Source: Anadara kagoshimensis
Taxonomy: Eukaryota > Mollusca > Bivalvia > Arcoida > Arcidae
Length of the DNA stretch: 64,000 nucleotides
NCBI GenBank assembly: GCA_021292105.1
Contig: CM037868.1
Span: 33,280,023-33,344,022, forward strand
Direction: 5' to 3'
The notes under the pieces are model-generated. The model worked only from the letters and a program-made list of their open reading frames with translations, made no database searches and had not been told where the DNA came from. Of this stretch, positions 1-11,500 are shown in pieces. Within the stretch, counting starts at the first letter, position 1. The number at the start of each line of letters is the position of its first letter. A program made the translations under genes and the position numbers.

Positions 1-5
1 AAGAA

Positions 6-137
6 ATAGAATCAATCACTACTTGTAGTGCCAGATAAGGAAATCTCAACCCTCGGCAAGCCTCGTTCTGGACCAAATATGTTAGAACTCGGGTTGAGAT
101 TTCCCTATCTGGAGTACAAGTTGTGATAGATTCTATT
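6..137. repeat. Hairpin MITE
   Basis: A near-palindrome of about 130 bp. The left arm starts ATAGAATCAATCACTAC and reads to about 52. The right arm is its imperfect reverse complement and ends GATAGATTCTAT. Both arms share the block GAAATCTCAACCC. No transposase is present. It looks like a non-autonomous fold-back element. Confidence 0.7.
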
Positions 138-1370
138 AATCAGTGGTTCAAACAGCATTATATATAACTACACCACTGGGTATTTCATAATACTTTCTGG
201 TTCAAAAATTACATTTGTACTATAACCACTCCACTGGACATTTACCCCGGTGCCCATCCTAAGATTGGAGTTTTATAATCAGTGGTCCAAACAGTAATTT
301 AACCACACCACTAGAACTTTCCTTCAGTACCCGTAAAAAGTCTGAAATTTTATAGTCGAGTTGAATAATGGTGTTTAACGCCCCAGTCAAGAATATTTCA
401 CTTATATCGAGACGTCGCCAGCTATAGGCGAAAGTGCAGAGATTTTGCCTTTGCATTGCGCTGATTTGATTAAATAGCAGGGTTCTTTATCGTGCCAAGC
501 CCACCGGGACACAGGATCTCATTTATTTTAAGTTCCCATCCGAAAAAAACCGTAAACGTAATCTTTCATTTCGTAATGCCGATGGCGAAAATGAACACCC
601 GTTACCAACTTTCAAGTATTGGGTCAGACTCGGCCGAAGTTCGAACCCACGACTTCCCACTTACGGAGCTACCAAAGTTAAAAAAGTTATAATCAGTGGT
701 CTCAAATGCACTGTTTATAAATATCCATGCTTGTCTTTTCCTTTTATAGTATTGTTTGACTTTCCTCATTAACTTGTATAGTTCCATGTTTCTATATTTT
801 GTTAGTTATTTCCAAAATACATGGTATAAGCTGAACTTGACATTAAGAGTGAATATGAACAACAGCGGCGATTTTGACCTCATTTTGACCATCAGCATAT
901 GTCAGGAACGTTATAATCAGCGGCCCCAATAGTGCTCTAACAACTTAACTGGACAATGAACTTTGTACCCGTCAAAAGTGAATTTCATAATCAGTGCTTC
1001 CAATAGTATCATAACCACACCACTGGACATTTACTCCCAATGTTTTTCATAAAGACTATTATAATCAGTGGTCCCAATATTTAGTAATACTTTTAACCAC
1101 ACCACTGGACATTTACTCCAATATTTATCATAAGGAATATTATAATCAGTGGTCCCAATACTTAGCAATACTTTTAACCACACCACTGGACATTTACTCC
1201 CAATGTTTATCATAAGGAATATTATAATCAGTGGTCCCAATATTTAGTAATACTTTTAACCACACCACTGGACATTCACTCCCAATGTTTTTCATAAGGA
1301 ATATTATAATCAGTGGTCCCAATACTTAGTAATACTTTAACCATACCACTGGACATTTACTCCAGTGCCA
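138..1370. repeat. 82-bp tandem array around CCACTGGACATTTACTCC
   Basis: Units of about 82 bp begin near 1012, 1094, 1176, 1257 and 1339. Each carries ACCACACCACTGGACATT and, inverted, ATAATCAGTGGTCCC, so each unit can fold back on itself. More divergent units lie at 138-355 and 690-1010, and a SINE at 358-676 splits the array. Open frames here come only from the repeat. Confidence 0.8.
358..676 (-). repeat. tRNA-derived SINE, family A
   Basis: Reverse-strand copy of the commonest SINE in the window. In its own sense it has a tRNA-like head with A box and B box (GGTTCGAACCC type), then GTGGGTAGTGACTGTTCTTT, AAGAACCCTGCTGTATAATG, and the tail CTGGCGACGTCTCGATATAA followed by GACTGGGACGTTAAAC. 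The A-box half of the head is lost here. It sits inside the 82-bp array. Confidence 0.85.
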
Positions 1371-1734
1371 AAAGGAATCAACATGAACATTAATGGCGAT
1401 TTTGACGCCATTTTCACCATCAGATTGCTGCATACACAGTTACAGAGTTCTAATAAGACCATATTCCGGCGATTGCTTTCTCCTTGAAAAGGGAATAATA
1501 AATTATTAAAACTTTCCAAAAAATTCACACAAAAAAAAAACCAAAAAAAAAAAAAAAAAACAACAACAAAATAACATTTGAAACGTTTTTTCAGTTTCCC
1601 CCCTTATGTTTGAAATTCATTATTCTAGGGCAAAGGATCAGTAATTCTCCGGACTGTTGTCTCGTTTGAGCTGTGTAAACCGTACCTTTGCGGCCAAAAT
1701 GACACCTAAATCGCCACCTTTAAAATGATAGAGA
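1371..1734. other. No gene recognised
   Basis: AT-rich DNA with an A-run at about 1528-1560. I see no coding exon and no repeat with clear ends. Confidence 0.5.
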
Positions 1735-2036
1735 CCGCGTTGGCCTAATCGATAAGACGTCAGTACACAAATCCAGGGTCTCTCACAAAAGTGAGTCCTA
1801 CTAAGACCACATGTGGTAAAGTAGGTTTTCCTTGCCGTTGGCCTTTACTGGTTAACATGGTATCAGTATATATAATGGACTGGGGGAGTGGTACGCTTGT
1901 CTGCGGCGTACTGACTCTGTGAGCTAGCACCTTAAAAGTTGCTCTGAGTGCGCGCTAGTACAAGGCAGACCATGCAACACACACACACTTCAGATGCATG
2001 CACAAAATTGTTAATTGATTAATCTAATGACATATA

Positions 2037-3440
2037 CACTCAAAGGTCAAAAGTGTTTCCGCACAATGGCCACCAAAAAAATTCCGCACCCGATTCACAT
2101 CTGACCGTTCACTAGTATGCTTTTAATATCAAACAGAAGCGTGCAAAATTTTCAAATATATAACGGATGGTTTTTCCGCGATCACCGGTTATAAAATTTT
2201 GTTAGAGTTATCTCTCTTTTGTTTATATGTCGTCTGCTAGCAACAATGGCTGAGCGCAGGTTCTGAAACAACTGTCAGTCGAGACGAAACAAACTATTTT
2301 AACTTTAAGCGAGGATGGTTTCAGTGGGGGAAAGATTGCTGAGATCTTGAAAATTATTCCTTCTACAGTTCACAAATTTCTAAAACGGTACGGACAAAGA
2401 GGTTACGTTGAAAATGAAAGTAGAAGCGGAAGGCCAACAAAATACAATGGCCGAGTTGACAGGCAGCTTTTACGTGTAGTGAAAACCAATCGGAGGAAAA
2501 CTTTTATGGAAATTACAAACACTTATAATGAATCAACACCAGTGAAATTAAGTGAATCGACCGTAAAAAGACGTTTGACATTTTATGGATACGAAAGAAG
2601 GATAGTAAAAAAGAAAATAATTATATCGAGGACTAACCGTTTCAGGAGGAGGGCATGGTGTCGGTCCCAGCTTCATAAAACTGTCAATAGCTACTGGAAT
2701 AGAGTTATATTTCCAGACGAGACTCAGATTGTATTGGGCAAGAGTGGTAATGTCATGTGTGGCGCAAAGAATGTGAAAAAGTGGTCATCGTACTGTCTTG
2801 GTGAAAGCAGTTATGGACCCCCCCCCCAAGTAGTTACAAGTGTAATGTTTTGGGGGTGTATCACCTATGATGGTGTAGGGACTTTGGTAGCAGTAGATGA
2901 CAACATTAATTCAGAAAAGTATACTACTATCTTGGACGAAAATCTGTGGCCAGTTGTTGCTAAAGTTTTTGAAAACCGCCACTGGATATTCCAAGTTGAC
3001 AATGCCCCCCCCACCCCCCACCCCCCCCCCCCACCCCCCACCGCTCTCGGCATACTATGCATTTCAAAGAGACAAACTCTATACTTACAATTTTATGGCC
3101 TGCGCAAAGTCCAGACATAAACATAATAGAAAATGTTTGGAGGTATATGAAAATCAGGCTGCAGAGAAGAGCGCACAACATTAGGAACAGACAACAACTG
3201 ATTGATGCTGCTACTGAAATCTGGGCCTCCATCAGTTTAACTTATATATGATCATTGCATGCCTCTATTCCAAAGAGAAACCGTCAAGTATTCAGGGCAA
3301 ATGGATCCATTTCCAAATACTGAGGTAAGAATTCGTCATAGTTTTCCTAATTCCCCGATATTCAACTTTGCAGTTTTGAAATGTTGTTTTAAGAAAAACA
3401 ACGGCGACCATTGTGCGGAAACACTTTTGACCTGTGAGTG
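2037..3440 (+). mobile_element. Tc1/mariner-like DNA transposon
   Basis: The terminal inverted repeats match over about 38 bp. The left end starts CACTCAAAGGTCAAAAGTG and the right end finishes CACTTTTGACCTGTGAGTG. The left flank is the expected TA and the right flank is CA, probably a mutated TA. The element is 1.4 kb, normal for a full-length Tc1-like transposon, and holds one degraded transposase gene. It inserted into a family B SINE, so it is younger than that SINE copy. Confidence 0.9.
2246..3251 (+). pseudogene. Tc1-like transposase, frameshifted
   Basis: The likely start ATG at 2246 (MAERR) is separated by a one-base shift near 2258 from the main frame, which continues LSVETKQTILTLSEDGFSGG. 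The N-terminal helix-turn-helix region ends in SGRPTK. The main frame keeps the first catalytic Asp (FPDET), the block VTSVMFWGC and the second Asp (FQVDNAP, codon 2998-3000). A C-rich run at about 3003-3041 then shifts the frame. The last block, WPAQSPDINIIENVW, carries the catalytic Glu (codon 3129-3131) in another frame. The D-to-E gap is 128 nt against 102 nt for a DD34E enzyme, so the C-run added about 26 nt. It cannot make a working enzyme. Confidence 0.9.
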
Positions 3441-3748
3441 CAGATTAATAAAATAGTTCTCGTCGCGAATAGCTGAAAAAATTGCTGATGCGACGTTAAG
3501 CAATATTCAAACGACCAACCAACCTTAAAATGATATTAGACACAACAAAACTATATAATTATATCTTTTATGATAAAAATATATGTACATGTGACAATGT
3601 TTTAATGAATTATAAACCTAACACCATAAATCTACAATACAGACTTGCCGAAAGTTTTAACACTGAACTTAGGTAAAAGAGTCTACACCCGACTACCAAA
3701 TGGCCGAAACATGGATTGCTAGTAAACAAAAATACCGAGAAATAGATA

Positions 3749-3845
3749 GCTTGGCGAAAGAACAGTCACTATAGCTACCCACTTTAAAGTCTTGGGTCAG
3801 ACCCGGTCGGGGTTCGAACCCTCGACCTCCCGATTACCAAGTGAC
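3749..3845 (-). repeat. SINE family A fragment
   Basis: Reverse-strand 5' fragment with the GCTTGGCGAAAGAACAGTCA block and the B box as GGTTCGAACCCTCGACC. The tail half is missing. Confidence 0.75.
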
Positions 3846-3889
3846 TGAAAAAAGGACGCCGAAATATAGACAACAGCCCTAGTTGTCCA

Positions 3890-4391
3890 ATCATTTCTTA
3901 ACTAAGATTTCCCTTAACTTATATTTAACAAATTTTGGTTATCTTTTTCAGAACCACTAATTATATACATTGTAATTATACACTTTGTAATTTTTTAAAT
4001 AAAGTTAAATATAGGATTGATCTTTAAAATGACACCCAAATTCCTGAATATCTTAAAAATTAGGTTTGAAATTTTGCCAGATTTAAGTTAAGAAAAATCT
4101 TATAGTTAAGGCAGGGTTGTGAAATTAGGGCCAGGCCCCGGTTTCACAATCATTCCTTAGCTAAGATTTTCCTTAACTTAAATTTAGCAAATTTTGGTAT
4201 TCTCTTTTTGGAACTATTGATGAATATTTTTGTCAAAACTAAATGCAAATGTATTAATCTTGATTTGATCTTAAAAATAACATCTTAAATTCCCGAATAT
4301 CTTGACAATTAACAAAATCATAAAGGTTTGAAATTTTGCCAGATTTAAGTTAAGGAAAATCTTAGTTAAGGAACGATTGTGAATTTGGGGC
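3890..4391. repeat. Two adjacent copies of a TIR-bearing MITE
   Basis: The better copy, 4134-4391, has inverted arms of about 55 bp. The left arm contains TCCTTAGCTAAGATTTTCC and the right arm contains GGAAAATCTTAGTTAAGGAA. A diverged copy lies just before it at about 3890-4133. A truncated copy lies at 26190-26320. No coding sequence. Confidence 0.75.
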
Positions 4392-5589
4392 CAGCTGCCA
4401 TTGTATAGCTAACATGGGGCCAAAATAAGTTGCCAATTCGGCATTAATTTGTCAGCTTTTTAGTGTTAAACTTTCGACAGGTCTGTGTTGTGTATATCAT
4501 AAAAATATTATATATTTACATACAAACAAAAAATTAAAAAGTTTGTAAAATTTAAAATTACTAATAAATAATAAACTAATTCCGGAAACAAATATGTTAG
4601 GGTATGACCGAAAAAGACCGACCGTTTTCCGAATGGATATGGTCACATGTACATGACAACTATGTTGCCATTTGGCCGTATTATTTGCCTTAATGATGTA
4701 TGCTATTTTTATACCCCCCCCCCCCTTAAAAAGTGGGGGGTATATAGTGATAGGGGTGTTCGTCCTTCCGTCCTTCCGTTACACCTTAGGGTACCTATCT
4801 CTTATCCGCAACTCCTCCTAAACCCTTCAATGAATTTATATGAAACTTTCACACAATCTTTGTGATATAATGTAGATGTGCACCTCCTATTTAAAAATTT
4901 GATCCAATGGATTTTGTTATGTGTGTGTGTGTGGGGGGGGGGGGGGGGCAGCGGGGGATGGGGTATTTTTTGTGAGCTTGTGGCTCACAGTTTTTCTAGT
5001 TTATATCGATACCATGGTAGCAACATTTCTACCATATTTAAGGCAGATAATTCGGCCTAAGCTGCCATGTGCAGCACATGACGGTCAGTACTGTACTATA
5101 ACAACGGCATCACATTGTAAATGGGTGGTGGTGGGGGGGGGGTGGTGGTGGTGGTGGTGGTGGTGGGGTGGGGGGGGGTCGATGGCCAAATGGTCTAAAT
5201 CATGCACTTACTGATCACAGCTCCTGTCAACGTCTAGATTCTAATGGGACTGATCCAAAATTTTAAACATTGTGGCAGATGGTCGGTGGTTTTTCGAACA
5301 CCCACAATAATCCCAATACTGCCGGCTCAATATAAGTGACTGACTGGGGCATAAAACACCATAACTATATTAACTATATAATGCATATACATGTATTAAT
5401 ATTTGAAATAAAAATCCTATACCTACACAGGAATGTGTCATCATTATAACTTTAATTGTTTGAATTTTCTCAATGAAATATAAGCCATATTATAAATTTT
5501 TTAATATTTCATTCAGACAATTCAAAATTTTTTAATGCGACAAATGTCCTAATGTTTCAAAAAACATTTTTTTAAATCTCTGAAATAAT
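4392..5589. repeat. AT-rich DNA with C/G-run and TGG microsatellites
   Basis: 4700-4910 resembles a dispersed element that starts with a poly-C tract, then GGGGGGTATATAGTGATA and CGTCCTTCCGTCC. G-runs follow at 4931-4960 and a TGG/G tract at 5124-5178. Similar CGGACGAACAGATAGACAGA wording recurs at 9050-9110 in the other orientation. Nothing coding is seen. Confidence 0.5.
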
Positions 5590-5882
5590 AATAAAAAGTC
5601 TGTCCAGAGCCATTAGGCCCATCAGGCCGGAGCTTATCCCGGTTTCCGTGGCGTTAAGCGACTGAGAGTACAAGACTCTCCCCTGAATGGGACGCCGGTC
5701 CATCGCAGGGTTAACCCCCAGCATTTTGCTGGTACTCATTTATTTTTCAGCTGAGTGAACTGGAACAACGTGAAATTAAGTGTCTTGCTCAAGGACACAA
5801 CACATCGCCCGGTCCAGGGATCGAACCCACGACCTTCGAATCATGAGTCCAACGCCTTAACCACTAGGCCACGCGCTTCCAC
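5590..5882 (-). repeat. tRNA-Met-like SINE, single copy
   Basis: On the minus strand the head reads GCGTGGCCTAGTGGTTAAGG, with a CAT anticodon-like loop and the B box GGTTCGATCCC. The body has CCTTGAGCAAGACACTTAAT and GCGATGGACCGGCGTCCCAT. This body type is widespread in invertebrate genomes. It belongs to neither family A nor B, and the copy looks nearly full length. Confidence 0.8.
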
Positions 5883-5939
5883 TGAAATAATAATACTGAT
5901 ATCATAATGATGTTACAAACCTCCATTATGCACGTGTAT

Positions 5940-6295
5940 ACAGCACAGACCTGTCGAGAGTTTAACACTGAACTAACGAAAAGGAGACCAGTGGTTATCT
6001 TCTTGCTCAGTCTGTTTTATTCGCTTAAAACTAGTTGTAAGCGTCCTCTGTAGCGGCCACAGAAGGCCTACTCTTTTTCGAACTCTACAGAGGTGTCTTT
6101 AGCGTGCACTGAGACACAGGACCTCGGTTTTGAGTCTTACACGAAAGACTCTTCTGGTAATGAGCTTTTTATGGCTCTAGTATGGACAGCAGATGAAAAT
6201 CATCTTAGAAAATTTCCAAGTCCTGAGTGAGGTTTGAACCCACGACCTTTGACTTCGGAAGCCAGTGACAGTACCACTCGGCCATGTCCGCCCAC
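5940..6295. repeat. CTGTCGAGAG end motif and SINE head fragment
   Basis: 5940-6110 begins with the CAGACCTGTCGAGAG end motif and contains CGAACTCTACAGAGG. The same wording, inverted, follows the 72-bp satellite near 26060. 6205-6290 is a minus-strand tRNA-like SINE head with the B box GGTTTGAACCC in inverted sense. Confidence 0.5.
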
Positions 6296-6484
6296 TATGG
6301 ATATGGCTAGCTTATAGCCAAAACGCTGCCGATATATAGCAGTTGCGGAATCGTCAGCAGCCCGATCAGGTGCACAATTGCGTAACGTCAAAGCAACCTC
6401 ATTTTATCATTTGACGTTTTGGAGGACGAAATTTTAAGAGTGCCTTCCCTTGAATAACATAAATCATACATGCGCATTATAACT

Positions 6485-6612
6485 ACCGTAAACGTATTTA
6501 ATTTCGTGTGTATTTATTTTCGCGATAAAGGAAATTTAGAAATATCCGCGTAGTTAAATTTTCGCGAAATAAGCGAAAATTAGCACACCGCGAAAATAGA
6601 TACGGTTACAGT
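6485..6612. repeat. MITE with TACTGTAAACGTATTT / CGCGAAAA ends
   Basis: The ends are ACCGTAAACGTATTTAATTT and its inverse, ending GATACGGTTACAGTATAC, with TTTCGCG motifs inside. Other copies lie near 39483-39632, 39811-40013, 44321-44498 and 54207-54440. Confidence 0.7.
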
Positions 6613-6651
6613 ATACAAAGGGTCAATTGTACTTTGCATTTCTTAGTTGAA

Positions 6652-6838
6652 TGAATGGACGGATCGCCGGCCACACCCACAATGGTCCGACGAAGGCCCA
6701 GCATGCTCGAATGCACACAAAAAAATGAAAACTCGGCATGAATTGTGTCATATAATGACGTCACTGACACTAGTACGTCGTTAGTTGCACTGACACTGCT
6801 TTGGTACCGTGATGGCGACCAGTGTCGGAACATAATGA
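6652..6838. repeat. MITE with GGATCGCCGGCCAC ends
   Basis: Diverged copy of the MITE best seen at 56359-56571. Shared landmarks are CACAATGGTCCGAC, TGACGTCACTGACACTAGTA and GGCGACCAGTGTCGGAACAT. Confidence 0.7.
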
Positions 6839-7011
6839 CATGGCCGGTAATACGTCATATTCAAATTTAATTTATTTTGGTTAATGAAATAAATAAATTT
6901 TTATGACTGTTTATCATATACTTTGTTGTAAATACGTAGTTTCTGCACGCCAAGATACGGCTAAAATGACGTCATCCATATCTCTGACCGTACGCGCCTG
7001 GTCGAAAAAGC

Positions 7012-7417
7012 CGTATTACCGGTCTGATATCGATATCAGACCGGCTACTCAGACCAAATAGATCTATTCACTATTTCAATTAGAACATTCTTCGATGGCA
7101 TCCTTACGCCTTATAAATAAACGAAGGAATATTATGCGAATGAGATTATTTGGAGGAATGCATTAAAACTAGTCTAAATAGTCTAATTGCCGCCAAGTTG
7201 ATTTTTGTGTTATATTCTTGATAAATGTCTGTATTTAATGTATGTATATGTTTTTTAAAACGGTAAAAAATTTAAGTTTATGATAAACAGAATAAAACAT
7301 GGTGAAATCCATATCAGACCTCGACCAATATCAAACCTCGGGCTAAAGCCCTCGGTCTGATATAGGAGGTCTCGGTCAGATATGGCATATGATATGGATT
7401 TCACCATGTATTATTCT
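7012..7417. repeat. Palindromic repeats, GGTCTGATATC and a 130-bp hairpin
   Basis: 7018-7052 is a short palindrome, CCGGTCTGATATCGATATC plus its complement. 7287-7417 is a long imperfect hairpin whose outer arms read ACATGGTGAAATCCATATCA and the inverse, with CCTCGGG near the centre. Confidence 0.7.
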
Positions 7418-7553
7418 ATATGTATCAGTTGATGATGGTATTATTTTGCAGTATTTAAGATCGATATTAGCTACTGATTCGGTTTTCAATCATTAGTTTA
7501 CACTACTGTATTTCCATAAATTGCGTGAACACGATTTTTATTGTTTATTTCAT

Positions 7554-7757
7554 TTAATGGGGTTCACCGCTGTACCACGTGATGCCTTCTAACGTGTCTG
7601 TGAAACGCTTGTTACCAATGGACATGGAATCTCACAATATGACGTTTTTCCCTAAAAACGACGTTATTCCGGGAATTTGTGACGTTGGCGTTTTCCAAAA
7701 TGTTCTGTACAAACATTAAAAGGTATTGACCACGTGGTACAGCGGCGAACCCCATTA
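7554..7757. repeat. MITE with AATGGGGTTCACCGCTGTAC ends
   Basis: Terminal inverted repeats of about 28 bp. The left end is GGGGTTCACCGCTGTACCAC and the right end is GTGGTACAGCGGCGAACCCC. TTCCGGGAATTTGTGACGTT lies in the middle. Diverged copies lie at about 50423-50623 and 53890-54084. Confidence 0.8.
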
Positions 7758-8278
7758 GAAATGTTTCCATTAAACTATCAAATAAATGCATTTGAAATCT
7801 TCAGTTCTCCTGTACATAAAGCAATTTTATGAATATTTTGGAAATTTGATCAAGTTTATACACCAATTGGGCCTCATTCAAAGTTACATCAGGGTATTTA
7901 GGGTCAGGTAGGTCATTATTGCCCGGGGTTTTATCATTATGACTATTCTAATTATATTTGTTCAGAGTAAGAAGGTACAGAAGGGATAATTTTGACAATC
8001 ATAGTTATATTTGTTGTTTTGTTAAAAACTTCAAAAATTTCTCTACATGTATGTTCAGCATTAAATTCACTTTTGGATGAATGGAAAATATTTTTTCCTA
8101 TTAAGTCAAGTTTTTACCAACTTTTTGTGAGTTTGTTGGAAAATATGACTTTATTCTAGCATTTTCCATGTGCACTGAATTTGTGGAAATACAGTCTTTT
8201 CGACAGGTCTGTACTTTAGCTTAAAGTAGCATTAAGGAAGACAAAGAATAACCTTCATTTGTAGTTTCAATATTAAAT

Positions 8279-8460
8279 ACAGTCAAACCTGTCTATAAAG
8301 GCCACCCAAGGGGACCAGTAAAAGTGGACTTTATGGACAGGTGGTCCTTATATACAGGTTCAAATAATATGAATAAAGAACAATAGAGATACATTTCTAC
8401 TGGCCTTCAAAAGCAGGTGACCCTTATATAAAGGTGACCTTTAAGGCAGGTTATACTGTA
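8279..8460. repeat. MITE with TACAGTCAAACCTGTC ends
   Basis: The left end is ACAGTCAAACCTGTCTATAA and the right end is an inverted, diverged version ending TATACTGTA. Phrases such as AAGGCCACC recur. The flanking TA fits Tc1/mariner-type target duplication. Related copies are at 44566-44745, 44836-44981 and 48509-48990. Confidence 0.75.
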
Positions 8461-8578
8461 TATTAAAAAAATCTGGTTATCCTAAATGTCATGGTTATTC
8501 TCAAAAACATTTTTGGCGATGGCTGAGGTAAAACAATATTATCTTGAAATACAATGTTCATGCATTTAATCAAATGCC

Positions 8579-11500
8579 TCATTTTCGTCTGGCATATCCG
8601 CCATGTGCTTCCATACTTGGCCTTCTAGCAGACGATATCCGGGGCTGGTAGTTATCCGGAAGTGTATCATCCACATCATCGTCTTCATCATTTGGACCTT
8701 GAACCAGTTTGAATTTGCTCAATTTTTCAAGCGCATGCTCAAAACAACCAAAAATATACCGCCCTGGTCCATATGGTGTTCTTCCTAGCAAGAAGTTGGC
8801 AAATATCTGTTCATATCCTTGCAAGTTTAATGGATACCGCCCAAACTGAAAAATGAGCAATAAATCGTTTTAAAGACATTTCTAGAACTGCCTGTCTCTT
8901 GAGAGCCAAATACCAACATTTAATGTTTTCCCGCGACCCTTGGTTCAAGTTATTGACGCACCTTTGGGCATTGAAAAATTTTTCATGTGAAGTTTTATAA
9001 AAAGTCGTCCAAAGCAGCTATGAGATATGCCCAGACACGATTTTACATGGACGGACGAACAGATAGACAGACATACCATCTTAAACTAGTTTTGCGCGGG
9101 GGAGGTATAAATAGAAGACTAACATATTGGTCATGCTAACATGTGTGTAGAAAGAACTAAATGCGCAACCTTTGGCGCGTGAAGTGTGAATTTGGAATTG
9201 ATACATTTTAAACAAAAATTGAAATGATGTTTATCCAGATACAAGATCATGATAAATCAACTACATTGCGTAAACAATTTTCTTATACAATTTGCCGACA
9301 CCCTTGTACCACCTCTATCCTCGCCCCACACACACAACCACTGCGGTTGCTCAGTTGGTAGAGTGTTCGCTCCGTATACGTAAAAGGGAGGTCGTGAGTT
9401 CGAACCCACATCGGGTCTAACCCAAGACTTGAAAGTGGGTAGTGAGTGTTCTTTCGCCAAGCACTCGGCATTAAGAGATGAAAGTCACGATTCTTTCGGA
9501 TGAGAATTTAACATAAAGTAGGTTCCGTGTCACGGTGGTCTTAAATGTCACAATAAAGAACCCTGCTGTATAATTTCATCAACGCAACGCACAGACAAAA
9601 TGTTTGCACAATCGCCTATAACTGACGTCGTCTCGATATAATTGAAATCTTCTTGACTTAGACGTTAAACATCATGACTCAATGCTCTCTCCCCCCCCCC
9701 CCCCCCCCCCCCCCACACACACACACATACACCATCTTTCCATCTCCATTTTGAAATTAACTGTTCAATGACTAGTATACACTTTTAGGTCAAATTATTG
9801 CAGCATTTTAATCCACCCGGTCAACAAGTCCGCCCCCAACCCCCGAGGATGAGCATGACACAATAAACCCCTCCTTTTTTTTCAAACACTTACGTCAGTC
9901 ATATCATTCATGGCATTAAAGGACAAATCGTAAGCTACTGACGGTTTTATGTGAACCATCTTTTCATAAAATTCCTGAAGTTCTTCTCTGTCGATGACTC
10001 CATCTTCTACAAATATAAGATTGATTGATTGATTTGGTGAATGAATGGATGGATGTTTGATTGAATGAATGTTTGAATTATTAATTGGCCGATTAATTGA
10101 TTTGGTGAATGAATGAATGAATGAATTTTTAATTGATTGATTGATTTGGTGAATGAATATATAAATGAATGAATGAATTAATTAGTGGATAAATTTTTGG
10201 TTGATTGATTGGTTAGGTTGATGAGCGAATGTTTGATTGATTGATTGATTAATCACTTCAGAATTCGGCTGAGTATACTTGAATGAGAGTATTGCAAAGG
10301 TATGTAAAGCCAGTGTCATTTAGCTCGAAATATCAACAACAACACCCTTTGACGTCCAGACTTCATTTAGCATTTACAATTTTGACGCATAACCAAGTCT
10401 TAAGATTTATGGTCCAGACGAGAAGAAAAATGCAGTTTAATTTTGAAAATGAATAATTTTTTAATACCAAAAAGTACTGAAACTTACCATTCTTGTCCAT
10501 TATTTTGAACAAAGACTTTGGAAGAAGCCGTAACCAGACAGGGAAGTTGTACATCCCCATACAACCAGGTAAAATAGACCCCCAGATTTCTATCCAATCC
10601 GTTACAGAAACTTTATCTGAAACAAAACAAAATCCTTAATGTAAAAATAATTAAATTTAAGTTGCTGTTGTTGTTTTTGTTGTAATCGTAGTTGTTATGT
10701 TGTTGTTATTGTAAATGTTGCAATGTTGGTTAAGTTGAGTTAAGTAATGGCTTTGAACGTCCCAGTTGAGAATATTTCACTTATATCCAGGCTTCGCCAA
10801 CTATAGGCGAATACTAGTATGCAGAAATGTTTCATGTGTGTGATGGTATTATACAACAGGTTTTTTTTATCTCGACCACGCATACCACGATACGGAATCT
10901 TGTTTATTTTAGGTTCCCATTGAAAAGAACTTGTCTACAACCGGTCGGGTCGAACTTACAAATCCCAACTTATGGAGCGAGCATTCTATCAACTAAGTTA
11001 CCGCAGTAGTCATTGCAATGTTGACGCCGTTATTAGTGTTATCGTTGTCGCTGTTGTTATTGTTGTCGCTGATGTTATTGTTGTTGCTGTTGTTATTGTC
11101 CTTGTCGCTGTTGTTTTTATTGTTATTGTTGTCGCTGTTGTTATTGTCCTTGTCGCTGTTGTTTTTGTTGTTATTGTTGTCGCTGTTGTTATTGTCCTTG
11201 TCGCTGTTGTTTTTGTTGTTATTGTTGTCGCTGTTGTTATTGTCCTTGTCGCTGTTGTTTTTGTTGTTATTGTTGTCGCTGTTGTTATTGTCCTTGTCGC
11301 TGTTGTTTTTGTTGTTATTGTTGTCGCTGATGTTATTGTTGTTGCTGTTGTTATTGTCCTTGTCGCTGTTGTTTTTGTTGTTATTGTTGTCGCTGTTGTT
11401 ATTGTCCTTGTCGCTGTTGTTTTTGTTGTTGCTGTTATTATTGTTGTCGCTGTTGTTATGTTCTTGTCGCTGTTCTGATTGTTGTCACTGTTGTTATTGT

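Larger units (their letters stand above)
1735..3525 (+). repeat. SINE family B, split by a Tc1-like transposon
   Basis: The SINE head (ACCGCGTTGGCCTAATCGAT) starts near 1735 and runs to 2036. It resumes at 3441 with GATTAATAAAATAGTTCTCG and ends CAACCAACC near 3525. Family B has a degenerate tRNA-like head (GAGTTCGAGTCCCGCTCAGA in better copies), a body with CTTTACTGGTTCACC and GACTCTGTGAGCTAGCACC, and a tail of GCGACGTTAAGCAACATTCA. The interruption is the Tc1-like element at 2037-3440. Confidence 0.85.
3641..4490. mobile_element. Candidate element bounded by CTGTCGAAAG ends
   Basis: The left edge reads ACAGACTTGCCGAAAGTTTT followed by AACACTGAACTTA. The right edge is inverted, GTGTTAAACTTTCGACAGGT. 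The same inverted ends recur near 5942, 8196, 21966, 23005, 29562, 29602 and 30380. Inside are a SINE fragment and two MITEs. Whether the ends define one mobile unit is inference. Confidence 0.45.
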
